Assembly (NCBI GenBank): GCA_036435485.1
Contig: CM071597.1
Coordinates: 51,319,881 to 51,383,880 of the forward strand
Reading direction: 5' to 3'
Origin: Saposhnikovia divaricata
Lineage: Eukaryota > Streptophyta > Magnoliopsida > Apiales > Apiaceae
DNA: 64,000 nt
The position numbers and the translations under genes are program-made. Positions 31,930 through 43,386 of the stretch are shown piece after piece; the stretch's first letter is position 1; every line of letters starts with the position of its first letter. The notes beneath the pieces are model-generated. The model did not search any database, had not been told where the DNA came from, and was given only the letters and a program-made list of their open reading frames with translations.

Positions 31930-34900
31930 CTAATGACCACAGCTTCCTCCAAAAGTCTGCCTGTTGGCCAATGTGTTCACCTATCAATCTCATGTAACAA
32001 CTTTTCATAGTAAATAAGCCAGACTGTTCCAGAATCCAGAACCATGAATCTTGCTGCACATTCTTTGAGACTGGAATACTTTTGATTAAATCAATATCTC
32101 TGTCATTGAAGATATCCTTTAGTACTTCATCATCCCATCCGGCTTTACTTTCATTCATTAAATTTGCAACCTGCACACTTTCTAATTCATGAGGCATGGA
32201 GGTTGTGAGATAACCATTATACATACATGGTAACCATGGTATCTTCCATACATTTGTACTCCCACCATCCCCAATTCTTCTTCTGTTCCCTTGTTTTATA
32301 ACATCTTGAGATTGAAGAATACTTCTCCTCATATAACTTGGATTTGCACCCAAGTTGGCATCTAAAAAACTTGTATTGGCATAGTATTTTACCTTCATTA
32401 ATTTCGTAAAGAGTGAAGTGTCACCGTTTAGTAGTCTCCACCACTGTTTCACCAACATTGCAACATTAAATTTCTTCAAATCTCTAAATCCCAACACCCC
32501 ATTTTGCTTCCCTTCACATAACCTCTCCCATGCCAACCAACGAATCCCTTTACCTCTTCCACCATTTCCCCACCAAAATGCATTCATCTGCCTCTATATA
32601 CCATTACATACCTCACTTGGGATTAAGAATAAATTCATCCAAAAGTTAGGTATTGACTGAGCTGCCTTTTTAAATAAAACCATTTTTACTCCCTTTGACA
32701 TCAACTATCCTTCCAACCCTGTAGTTTTTGACTCACTTTTTCTGTCAGGAATTTGAATGCATTGTTTTTCTGCCTTCCAATGTGCATTGGCAAACCTAAA
32801 TAATTTCCTGGTAATGACGATTCTTGTACTTGTAATGTAGTACATATTTGGTGCCTACTAGTATTTAGTATTTGGACTAAACGTCACCATCGACTTCGTT
32901 AAGTTAATTGCCTGGCCTGCCAATCTCTCATATCTTTTCAAAATACTTTCATACTCCTCGTCTCCTGAATTGTTGCTTTAAAGAAGACATAACAGTCATC
33001 CGCAATAGTAAATGCAATATTGGTGGTGCCCCTCGAGCAATGGAACAACCTTGCACTAAACCAACTTCTTCATGTCTTCTAATAATCGATCTTAGTCCCT
33101 CCGCACACAAGATATATAAGTAAGGGGAGATAGGATCCCCTTGCCTAATACCTCATTTTGGTTGTATATTACCAAACTCATTCCCATCATGAACAAAGCT
33201 ATAAGATACCGTTTGAACACACCTCATAATCCTTTCCACCCATGCACGGCTGAAACCAAGCTTAAGCAATATATTCTCAAGAAAATTCCATTCAAGCCTA
33301 TCATAGCCTTTAGAAGTATCTAGCTTTAAACCAACCACCCCACTTGTTCCTTGTGTTTTCTTCCGAATATAATGATTAAGTTCAGATGCAATGGGAACAT
33401 TATATGTAAGTAATCTTCCTTCAGGGCCTATGGAGTGCTCTTTTTCAAGATAGATCGGATTGAGTAGCGAAACTACAAGTGAAGGGGCGCTATCCGGAAC
33501 CCTTAAGGTCGGGGACAATCTGGAAGTGGGCGATCCGTTTTTGTATTTCTATGAGAAGCTCTACGGCACCCACGATTCCCAGTAGTAAGTCGTCGGCATA
33601 TCGCGCGTAACAAATCCTTATTAAGTAATGGCTTTTTAAGGGGGCCAGCTTACGGGCCAGGTTTATCCGATATCAAACTTGGCAAACATAGTTTAAGACG
33701 ATTGGCCATTACTTTTGATAAGATGTGAAATAAGACATTACACAGTGTTATAGACCTTATATCAGTCATTTGTTGGGGCTGCTTTACCTTTGGTATCAAA
33801 CAAACCATTGTACGGTTAATTCCATTTGGTAGCTCCCCTGTAGCAAAAAATGACTGACAAAACTTCACCACATCGTCACCAACTATACTCCAATAGGCTT
33901 GATAAAAACCTGGATTTAATCCATCACATCCAGGTGATTTTTCAGGGTACATGGAAAACACCACTTCTTTAATCTCCTCATGCGTAACAGGCATCAGCAT
34001 CTTATGATTTTGTTCTTCTGTAACTCGATTGACTATCTCCCTCTCCGATAGGCCACCTGCTATTGTTGTTGTTTGAAATAACTCTTCAAAATAATCTGTG
34101 ATAATCAACCCTATATCTTCACGATTCTCCTTCCACACACCATGCTTATCCTTTAATCTTGTCAACTGATTGTGTCTCTTTCTTCAAGAGGCATAATTAT
34201 GAAAAAATCTCGTATTTTGATCACCTTCCTTGAGCCAGAACTGTTTTGCTCGTTGTTTCTAGTATACTTCTTGCTTTTCCAGTAACTTCAGAAACTCCTA
34301 CCTGGCTTCGTTATTCTTTTTAACCCCGTATGCATCACGTCGAGATCTAAACTTTCGCATCTCCTTTCTATAACCCTGAATTTTGATTTTCATCTCTTTA
34401 ATCTTTCCTCCCCTCCATTCTTCAAGTTTTAAACAACAATATTCCACTTTCTCTACAATACTTCTTCCCATAATTTGCATCCACTTTCTTGTACGTGTTT
34501 GATACACTATTCTTCCTTGATCCACGTATTTTCGAACCAGAATCTTTTAGTCTTTGGGGCAAACATCATTTTATTCAATTCCAAAAAAAGAGGCATATGA
34601 TCAGATGTCGATGCCTCTAGTACTGTGACAGTAGCTTGAGGAAACATATTTCTCCAATCCTGAGTTGCCAATCCCCTATCTAGCCTTTCTTGCACCCATG
34701 TTAAACTACCGCTTGACCGTTCCCACGTAAACTTGTTACCAATAAAACCTAGATCAAACAGCCCACTGTCATGCACAGCTTCTTTAAAACCCTCCAATAC
34801 CACATTTTCATGTTGTCTACCCCCTTTTTTTCATGAACGTACATCATATCATTAAAGTTACCTATAATGCACCACGGTAGTTGTTATTCTACAGATAAAT

Positions 34901-35836
34901 CCCTAATCAGTTGCCATGACTCTCTCCTTCTCTGTCTCTCTGGACACCCGTAGAATCCTGTATATCGCCAACGCCCCACTTGATCACAATTAACCTCAAA
35001 ATCTATATAATGATTACTGCTGCTTCTGATATCTACTCCCCCATCATTTTTCCATATCTATATAATGTTTGACTCTACAGCATACCACCCAGCAAAGTGA
35101 ATATCTTTACAAATATTTTCTTTCTTCTTACCTGTAACAAACGTTTTTGACAAGAACACTAAATTGGGACTTATTTGATTAATGATCTCTTTAAGAAATC
35201 GAACTACTCGTGGGTTGGCCAAACCATGATAGTTCCATACTAAAAAACTCATAATACTCGGTGGGCCCCATGCAAGTTTTTTGGCACATTTAACTCACTT
35301 AAATTGTCAATCTCTATTTCTAGAAGCCCATCCATAATCATATTTATAGGCCCATGATCCGTTTTGCCTTGATCTAGCCTAACCCATCTTCTTTTTATCT
35401 CCAACACCACATTTAAGTTATCCAAATTGCCGCTCAAATTTGATTCTGTGGTTGTTTCCGCCATTCTCCCCTGATTACATGTTGTAATCATAACAACTCC
35501 CTTATCCCCACCTTTCTCTCGCACAATACCTGCTATCTCCTCAAATCTCGCCATGTTTGTCTCCCCACTATCCACTGCCTGGTTCCCTGCTACACCACCG
35601 TGTTCCATCCATCCACCTCCTCCCTCCGTATTTCTCAGCCATCTAGCCCCCATATTATTTTTGTTATTACGAATTGGTGCTCTTAGCCAAACACCATACG
35701 CATGTTCAATCTCTTTGTCCGGGTTCTCATAAACAATACTACACTCCCTCTCTGTATAACCTACAATCCCACACACGAAACAGAAATTGCCCATTCTCTC
35801 ATTTTTATGCGCCGCTTCAATGGTTCTGGATATCAA
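31930..35836 (-). pseudogene. LINE ORF1 end, endonuclease, RT and zf-RVT, multiply broken
   Basis: From 35836 leftward: an ORF1 C-terminal zinc knuckle (NFCFVCGIVGYTEREC, where the usual His is Tyr) and a linker to 35249. The endonuclease starts VWNYHGLANPRVV, with FLSKTF where the metal-binding Glu is expected, and TSDHMPLF near 34600. RT pieces at 34165-33650 (YPEKSPGCDGLNPGFYQAYW, NRTMVCLIPKVKQP) and 33450-33153 (VGLKLDTSKGYDRLEWNFL) follow. Last comes zf-RVT at 32587-31935 (MNAFWWGNGGRGKGIRW...). Stops and frameshifts separate all parts, and RT is also split by the matR-like piece. It cannot be active. Confidence 0.82.
33430..33656 (-). other. Mitochondrial matR-like segment inserted in the LINE RT (probable NUMT)
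   Basis: The LINE RT reads up to LPSLISDK at about 33660 and resumes at GRLLTYN near 33425. Between them the minus strand encodes RKLAPLKSHYLIRICYA, then RYADDLLLGIVGAVELL and IEIQKRIAHF. From memory this matches plant mitochondrial matR, the group II intron maturase of nad1. The stretch is visibly more GC-rich than its surroundings. About 95 bp beyond the matR match (33430-33525) is also foreign to the LINE but not identified; it may be a second organellar piece joined to the first. It is not a functional gene here. Confidence 0.72.
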
Positions 35837-35967
35837 GTGTATCCTATTTTTACTGTATATCGAAAAAAAATGTTAGAAATTGAGAGAAGGCTGTAGCGCC
35901 CCTCTCGTCCTAAAGTATGTTCGTTACTGACAAGTACAAACTAATTATATCATCGTTATATATAATA

Positions 35968-36633
35968 CTAGTTTAAAACCATTGCGATATACAGATTTTT
36001 TTTAATATATTGATTTTTTTTCCTAATTTGAATTAAATTTTGTATACTTAAATTTTTAAATGATATGATTTGATAATAATTATATATATTGCCCGTGATA
36101 TTTAAGGAACGATTTTAGTTAGAAAATGTAGAAGAGAGGATACGTTTTAGTTGAAAAAGGTAAATGGTTAATTATTAGTAATTATATTAGTATTTTATTC
36201 TATTAAATAGAATTGACCGTGATATAATTGGAAAAAGAAAGATTTTAGTTAGAGAAAATATAAAAGGTGACATATTTTAGCCGAGAAAGGTAATTATTTA
36301 GTTAATAGTAATTATAATTATTTTATTTTATTTTATTAAATAAAATTTCCTGTAATGCTTTTAGAAAAAGGGAAATTGTAGTTAGATATAATATAAAAGA
36401 TATTGTGTTTTACCTGAAAAAAGAAATTAATTAGTTATTATAAAAATAGAAAAGGTAATATGTTTTGCGTGAAAAAAAGTAGTTGATTAATTATTAGGAA
36501 ATATTTTATCTATATTTAAGTAAGGGTAATTAAATAAAAATAATAAGTATTTAAGTAAGGTTAATTAATTAAAAACAATAGGTACCGTACCGACCGACCA
36601 ACCAAATTTTTAATGTTTTGACTATTATAATAT
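35968..36633 (-). mobile_element. Helitron-like element A
   Basis: The minus strand ends ...GTATATCGCAATGGTTTTAAACTAG (CTAG 3' terminus with a weak GC-poor hairpin region). It begins near 36633 with AATAGTCAAAACATTAAAAA then TTTGGTTGGTCGGTCGGTACGG. It lacks coding capacity. The interior consists of tandem ~130-bp units. Confidence 0.6.
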
Positions 36634-38040
36634 ACTAGCTTAAAATCGGTGTGATACACGGATTTTTTTTAATATTATATGAATTTTTTTCATTAATTTT
36701 TTTAAAACATGAATTTTGGAGGATTAAAATTTTATATGATGATTTGATAATTATATAAATGTTATCCGTGATATTTTTGAAAAGGAGTGAATTTAGTTAG
36801 AAAATATAAAAAAGATGATAGGTTATTACTAAAAAAGGTTATCGGTTAATTATTAATAATTATAAAATTAATATTCTATTTTATTAAATAGAATGCCCGT
36901 GATATGATTAGAAAAAGAGAGGATTTAGTTAGAGAAAATTAAAAAGGTAACATGTTTTAGGTGAAAAAGGTAATTGATTAGTTTATAGTAATTATAATTT
37001 AATTACGTTATTTTACTAAATACAATTGCTCGTAATGTTTTTAAAAAAGGAGAAATTAATATTGTCCGTGATATTTCTATTAAAAGAGGGATTTTAATTA
37101 GAAAATATAAAAAAGATGACACGTTTTAGCTGAAAAAGGTAATCAGTTAATTATTAATATTATAATATTATTAGTTTATTGTCTTAAATAGAATCGTCCG
37201 TGATATAATTGGAAAAAAAGATATTTTAGTTAGACAAAATAGAAAGGTAACATGAAAATTAAAAAGATGACATGATTTATGTGAAAAATGTAATTGATTA
37301 GTTTATAGTAATTTTAAATTATTTATGTTATTTTACTAAATAAAATTGCTCATAGTTTTTAGAAAATGAGAAATTAATGTTGCCCGTGATATTTCTAGAA
37401 ACAAAAATTAATTAAAAAATAGAAAAGATGATACGTTTTAGTTGAAAAGGTAATCGGTTAATTATTAGTATTATAATATTATTATTTTATTTTTAATTAA
37501 TAGAAATGCCCGTGATATAATTGGAAAAAATATAGGTTTTAGTAAAAGAAAAGAAAAAAAGTAACGTGTTTTGGGTGAAAAAGGTAACCGTTCATGATAT
37601 ATTTGGAAAATGAGAGATTTTAGTTAAAGAAAAGAGAAAAGGTAATGTGTTTTGGCTGAAAAAGGTAATTGATTAGTTAATAATATTTATAATATAATTA
37701 TGTTATTTTATTAAACAAAATTGCTCATAGTCTTTTTTAAAAAAAGAGAAATTTTAGTTAGACAAAATGTAAAAGATATTGTATTTTATCTAAAAAAAGG
37801 AACATTATTTAGTTATTCAAAAGTACAAAAGGTAATATGTTTAACCTGAAAAGGGAAATTGATTAATAAAAGAGAAATTTTAGTTAGATAAAATATAAAA
37901 GATATTATACTTTACCTGAAAAAGGAAATTATTTAGTTATTGAAAAATAGAAAAGATAATATGTTTAACCTGAAAAATGAAATTGATTAGTTAATAGGAT
38001 GGATTTTATTTGTAATTGAGTAAGGGTAAATAAGTAAAAT
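36080..38040 (-). repeat. Tandem array of ~130-bp AT-rich monomers inside the Helitron-like elements
   Basis: Monomers follow the pattern TGCCCGTGATAT, then GGAAAAAG, TTTTAGTTAGA, AAAAGGTAA, ATGTTTTAG, CTGAAAAAGGTAATTGAT, TTAGTAATTATAA and TTATTTTATTAAATA. About fourteen diverged copies are recognisable from GCCCGTGATA/GCTCGTAATG/CTCATAGT anchors (for example near 36088, 36210, 36890, 37069, 37380 and 37508). Confidence 0.75.
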
Positions 38041-38100
38041 CAACAGGTACCGTACCGAACGACCGACCAAACTTTTAATGTTTCGGCTTTTATATAATAG
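36635..38100 (-). mobile_element. Helitron-like element B, directly abutting A
   Basis: It has the same end types as A: minus-strand 3' end CCGTGTATCACACCGATTTTAAGCTAG at 36635, and 5' end near 38100 containing AAAGCCGAAACATTAAAAGT and GGTCGGTCGTTCGGTACGG. The interior is tandem repeats with no rep/helicase ORF, so it is non-autonomous. The CTAG end of B sits on the 5' end of A, as expected for head-to-tail insertion or a tandem copy. Confidence 0.6.
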
Positions 38101-38439
38101 TATATATATATTATTTATATGACACAATTTTGTTTCTCCATATTCCTGTTGTTACTTGAAATGATGAAATTATGTAGTTCATGTTTGTGTTTATTTAAGA
38201 ATCAAGTGAATCTAATTTTATATCCTACTAAGGTTTTTTAATTTTGATAAAATATTATATTTAACAATGCACGTAAATATATATTAATTATACAAGTATT
38301 AATATGTTATAATTTGTTAGATGGAATTAAATCTATTATTAAATTGTTGAAATGTGTTAAAAAAAGTAAAGGGTTGAATAGTAATTTTAATAACTCACCA
38401 AATAGAATTAGGGTTTTGAAGTTTTTCTCTTGCCACTAT

Positions 38440-40980
38440 ATATACAGAAAATGTGCCTCATTCTTAACCTATCAAAGAGTAAGAAAGCTCTAGCCGCAAG
38501 AGAGAGACCATTACTCTTTGTTGTGGATCGTAAGACCATTTTCAACATTGTTTGGATATGGTAGAGACATAAAATTATGAAGCGAGATCTGTTGGAATTC
38601 GTATATCTTCCATTCGCTTCAATCAACTAGTAAGATTCTGAGCCTTTGAAATTAGCAATTTTTGCATAGATCGTCAGATAGGGTTTTAGGATTCTGGCTT
38701 TCAATATTGTTTTTCCGTTGTGTTTATGTGTTGGAATACTAGATCTATTAGGATTTTAGTTTAAAATATTGTTTTTCCGTTGTGTTTATGTGCCGGAAAG
38801 TTCGGATGTTCATCCTCTAGTCATTTCTCATCATCCATCCGTTCCCCATCTATATCTAAAATTCTACTTTTTTTTCCAATCCCCTTCTCTCTCACAAAAT
38901 AAATTTTGAAAAAATAAAGTTTAAATCCTCCACTACTTTTCAATTATAACCCCAGTAACACCATCACAAATAGAAATTATACAAACTCTAAAAATAGAGC
39001 GTTGTGTTCTTATTGATATTATTTGCTCAATTATTACCTGATTTGCCGACCAATCTTTCTTATTATGCTTTCGAAATACTAGGCATCTTAACTTTATCTG
39101 AATCGACTCAATCGTTAAGCCATTATCCAAATTAATTTGTAGCATATACATGTGTATGTGTGTTGGGGATGGGGGCTTTCGTTTAACAAATTGATGGATA
39201 TTTGCTTTGTTATGATAACATTGTTAACCCATCCCAAATTTTCGTGTTTATTTTCTCTTAATCTTAAAAAAATTTAGTTTGATTTTTCTATGTAAACCAG
39301 AATTCGAATTCGATGCAAATATATGATCTGATGTAATGTGAGTATATATAATATTTACTTTTATATATTGAATTTAGTCGTATTTTGATTACATTTTATG
39401 TTTATGATAAACCAAACTAAATCAATTTCGATTTTGGATTTTCAATTTGTTCTAAGATCCGGTCTAGATATTAGTTAATAGCCTATTGTGACACAATAAT
39501 ATCGATTAAAATGATTTTACATGAATGTTTTTCCCCAAAATAAATACATTATAAGATCCTTAACTTTAATCCACAAAAGGTTTTAAAAAGTCATGTATCA
39601 AAGCATATGGTTTACTTACTAATTTATTGATTTTTTTTATCTGCAGGAAACAATGAAGAAGGTGCTCCAAAAAAAGAGTGAGTTCTTATAAATTTTGTGC
39701 TAAATAATTTTGATTTAGTAAGTAAATTTCACTCGATAACCTTAAAATTTCATACACTTGATATTAAATTGAATTCTCCATTCAGATTGCGAGTTACTGG
39801 GTAACCATGCAATATTTGCTGGACATGCGGTTGCAGTGCCTCTAGCGCATTCCCAAGTTGTCCATGTTCACCTATTCCCAGTGCTATATCTAATGCAAGT
39901 GAGAATGTGGATGATCCCATCTTCAGTCATCACATAAATGGCCAATCTGGGCAAAATGAGCTCTACAATCTCAATCCCTTTCTTGCGACGAATGTTTAGT
40001 ATGAAGTTGAGGTCATCATTCAACTCCACTCTCTGCTAATAAGAACCTTCTCAATGGTGTTGATCATGTTTTAGAACCTTCAACACTGAGATCTACAAGG
40101 GTTGATGCTGATGCTATGTCAAGATCTGGACCTTCTGTACTTCCCTTCCACTATAGTGATATGTAAGCCCAACTTAACCCTTTAATACCCCTTTTACTCT
40201 TTTGATGTTTCAATGGACTAACTTATATCCTAAACTTGTTTCTTGTTTCCTTTTCATCTTTAATTATAGTTCTTTAACAAGAGGTAGAAGTTCGTATGTC
40301 TCTTCACTTAATCATCTTGGAAGTATTACTCGTCCCCATGAAAGGATCCGGGTTTCACATGTCGGCCATCCTCCAAGAGGCAATCCTACAAGTCTGATAT
40401 CGCCCATCATGCCTGGTGCCAGAAGACTTAGTTTTTGTTGGGCCGTGAAGACCACTTAGGTGCATTTAACTAGATTGTATTAGGTTCAAAGCTATGTAAT
40501 TGTCTATTGGGCCTAGAAGCCCATTACTGTAATATCTTAGCTAAGAAGTAAATTAGTTGTAAATGGGTCCCACAAAGGAATCCCTACAAATATAAACCTT
40601 TTGTCCCACTTGTAAAAGATTGACAATTTTAGTAAGAGAGAGAAATCGCTTGATTGTACACAAAGAAACATTTATCAATAAAATACCTTATTCAATAGCT
40701 TTTATACGTATTATATTATCGCGAAATATATTATTATTCAATCTCGATTCTCTACGATCATCAGTTTTATTCCTTTATACATCTGAAGTTTATCTTGAAT
40801 TGTAAGCTTTTTAAGCTATTCTCAAGACTCTATTCCGTAGTTTTTATAGAGCAGGGACATGACACAGAATTACTTACAATAGTTTATAATGAACCTATCC
40901 CGACTTCACGAAACAATGGAAGAAAGTTTTAAGAAACAGCTTAAAAAGCGAGAGACTGAGATACCACAAAATTTTTGAGG
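38440..40980 (+). pseudogene. Plus-strand host gene relic with three GT-AG introns, product not recognised
   Basis: A TATA-like CACTATATATACAG near 38434 precedes a leader exon ending CAACTA|GTAAGA near 38630. Further exons: about 39647-39679 (TTATCTGCAG| start, AAAGA|GTGAGT end), 39785-40162 (TCCATTCAG| start, GATAT|GTAAGC end) and 40269 onward (TTAATTATAG| start). Last-exon reading includes LTRGRSSYVSSLNHLGSITR and HVGHPPRGNPTSLISPIMPG. The middle exon reads ASSAFPSCPCSPIPSAIS, then STLRSTRVDADAMSRSG after a frame change, so the frame is broken. A ~400-bp LTR splits the last exon, after which ESFKKQLKKRE-like coding resumes near 40920. The Ser/Arg/Pro-rich composition is compatible with many regulators. 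I do not assign a family. Confidence 0.5.
40436..40839 (+). mobile_element. Small solo LTR in the last exon of the plus-strand gene relic, TSD GTTTT
   Basis: TGTTGGGCCGTGAAG...TATTCCGTA is bounded by GTTTT at 40431-40435 and 40840-40844. It has a TATA-like CTACAAATATAAACC near 40583 and a poly(A) signal AATAAAAT near 40677, as in a compact LTR. The last bases are TA instead of CA. Removing it joins GARRLSF to a further coding-like stretch. Ends are reasonably but not fully supported. Confidence 0.6.
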
Positions 40981-41322
40981 TATTTCGTAAGCGCTAAATT
41001 ATTTATAGCATTTCCAGTATACAACAATTTTTATTTTAATCCATGCAATTATAGAAACATGAGTGAGTTAGCAGCTACACGTTGCTGGGTTTTTTTTTAC
41101 AATAAGATGCCCAGTTCCAATTCAACCTAGATACTTCTAAAAGGACTAAAGATACACTTAAAATAATGGTAAAATATAAAGAAAGCTATAATTAGGAACA
41201 ACATATACATCAGTATACAAAAGAAAAACTATGCTGCCCACTTGTACTCCGCATCATTTACAGTTCTTGAATTGATTGTTGTCTCTCTTCTGCGTACAAT
41301 TACAAAAGTACAAAATATCTAG

Positions 41323-41425
41323 CTACACTGATGGAAGTTGACGCCTACAGGTTGGGCAATCCATCTTTACATCCATCCACTTACGTAAGCACTCCGAATG
41401 GAAGGGAATGGTCACATGGTGTCAC
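41323..41425 (-). pseudogene. FLY1/FLY2-like: FLY-like last exon: second half of the RING-H2 finger
   Basis: Acceptor TGCAG| lies at 41426-41430. The exon reads VTPCDHS, then after one extra C in the run near 41404 FHSECLRKWMDVKMDCPTCR and RQLPSV stop (TAG at 41323-41325). The His and Cys ligands of the RING and the CPTCRR end are intact apart from the frameshift. Confidence 0.8.
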
Positions 41426-41516
41426 CTGCACATATAGGTTCAACCAAGGTTAGTTACACAAGAGTGTCTACCTCTTATCCTTAAACCTTAAGCTGAATAG
41501 TTGTCCAAAAGTGTTA

Positions 41517-41635
41517 TACAAACATCTGGAGGTTGAGATAAATCAATGGTTTTCATACAAATGACACAGTCACTGGCACGGTTTATGTCCTGATTAGTCC
41601 TTCTATGGTAATTATATATACTTTATTGGAAAAAT
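41517..41635 (-). pseudogene. FLY1/FLY2-like: FLY-like exon: first half of the RING finger
   Basis: Acceptor CGTGCAG| lies at 41636-41638. The exon reads KY..NYHRRTNQDINRASDC and then CVICMKTIDLSQPPDVC, supplying the first two Cys of the RING. A few extra bases disturb the frame near the start. The donor is unclear (TGTATAAC where GT is expected), which may be a splice-site lesion. Confidence 0.7.
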
Positions 41636-41706
41636 CTGCACGATAGGATCCAAGAAAGGAAGATCAAAGTAGGATAGATTTGCATAATTTGATATAAATT
41701 AGGATA

Positions 41707-41868
41707 GGGGAAATGTTATTTCGAGAGCTGTTTTTATATTTCCGGAACAATATTTGTAGCATATACCCCTGCATTCACAAATTATTGCATATTGTGATAC
41801 AATATGCTACAAAAAGCTCTGGAAATTAAGAAAAACAACTCTGGAAATAACATTTTCCATTAGGATAT
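41707..41868. mobile_element. 162-bp MITE, Mutator-like, 9-bp TSD ATTAGGATA
   Basis: Left arm GGGGAAATGTTATTTCGAGA and right arm (complement) GGAAAATGTTATTTCCAGAG form long inverted repeats that continue to TTTGTAGCATAT on both sides, so the whole element can fold as a hairpin. ATTAGGATA flanks it at 41698-41706 and 41869-41877. A 9-bp duplication and G-rich ends point to the Mutator superfamily. Confidence 0.9.
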
Positions 41869-42534
41869 CTGCCAAAGTTTAGGGACGAATAAAGTTGCAA
41901 GCAACAATAAAATAAACATTTTATATACATGAAACATGACTCATGAATTAAGCAACTGATATTTCCTGGCAACTACTAGTTATGATTAAGTGAACCAGAA
42001 ATAAAATGGACACAATACTGGACCATACAATCCGAGATTCACAAGCAACCAATGCAAAGCACACACATTTTACTTCTAATCAAATCAATAAGTAAAAACA
42101 AAACAAGAACACACAATATTTGACGTGGAAACACCCACGTCCCAACTCGTATTATTAATCCAAACATATATCAATAATACATCAAAATAATAACACCTCA
42201 ACGGAGTCCCAAACCTGATATTTGAACCAAACAATGCTCAAGCATCTTTCAAACAATACCTAAGACTACATCTCTTACGTATTCACCTATCAAACATAAT
42301 ATGACTAGTGTTTATATAGTCATCCAAAAGTTAGCCACCAATACTTACCAAACTTGTTCTACAAGTCTTACCATACTTGTTATACAAGCCTTCCAATTCT
42401 TAGCACCTAATTACCCAACTTAGTGATCAAGACATACCATATATAATAATTGTCTACACATACAATTATTATCTTACACATATATATCTTGGACCACCTA
42501 ATCCCATAACATCACATTAGGTTTAAATTCAACA

Positions 42535-43103
42535 ATCATCCCCTTCAACCCAATACCCATATCGGATTGAACGGTAACCATCAAGCCACCGACGTCCACT
42601 CGCCAATGCCTCCCCTCGAACAAGAACCTCCTCTTGATCTTTCATACATTGAGTGTCGCTAAAACCCGTTTAGTGAACTCCAAACCATCATTCTTCACCA
42701 TAACGATGTATCCATCTACAAAATCACATGCATCAACCACCATAAGTGCTCTTCCACATGTTGAGTCACCCGATCCTTGTTTTCACAATCCTTCGATATC
42801 CTAAAGAAATCACTAGTATCATCCAAATAGTTCACATGTTTGATCAAGCCATTGAAACAATTGTGATGACCTCTTCCATCTCGAGTCCGAACACATCTTT
42901 CTAGAGAAACCCACTCCTCAAGAACAACAAGATTGATCCAAGGTGCAAGGTGAAACCGAATAAACCATACCACACGTAACTTTGTCTCTACCCGGTTTAG
43001 CAACCTCCTTGTTGGCAAATCTTTTATTGTACTCTGCCATAACAACTGAACCTCGAACTTTCCCTCAACCTCATCCATCAAGAACCTTGGCTCTGATTCA
43101 ATT
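42535..43103 (-). other. Internal segment 1 of the tandem LTR array
   Basis: 569 bp between two LTRs. On the minus strand a 121-codon reading starts MDEVEGKFEVQLLWQS and includes HHNCFNGLIKHVNYLDD. A purine-rich AAGGGGATGAT precedes the downstream LTR as PPT. It is too small for gag or pol. No retroviral domain was recognised. Confidence 0.7.
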
Positions 43104-43386
43104 TGTTAGGGGACTATACAATCTGGGATTCACAAACCACCAATGCAGAGCACACACATAACCAATCAATTAGTTGACAAGATCCACTAAAGCGCGATCA
43201 CACATTGTTCAAGCATCACTTCTACTTCTAGTCAAATCAATAAGTAAAAACAAAATAAGAACACACAATATTTAACATGGAAACACCCACGTCCCAACTC
43301 GTATTATTTATCCAAACAATTATCAACAATACATCAAAACAATAACACCTCAACGGAGTCCCAAACCCGATACTTGAGCCAAATAA

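Larger units (their letters stand above)
27743..35880 (-). mobile_element. L1-type LINE, decayed, split by a solo LTR and a matR-like insertion
   Basis: The two halves, 35880-31930 and 28242-27743, join when the LTR at 28243-31929 and one TSD copy are removed: ...FWRKLWSL continues into LELPGKVIYFIWRVCK. Domain order on the minus strand is CCHC knuckle of ORF1, endonuclease, RT, zf-RVT, then the start of the RNase H linker (PPPPGWLKTNID), where the gypsy-like LTR cuts it at 27742. The 5' end is truncated near 35880. The 3' end and poly(A) are not found. Confidence 0.85.
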
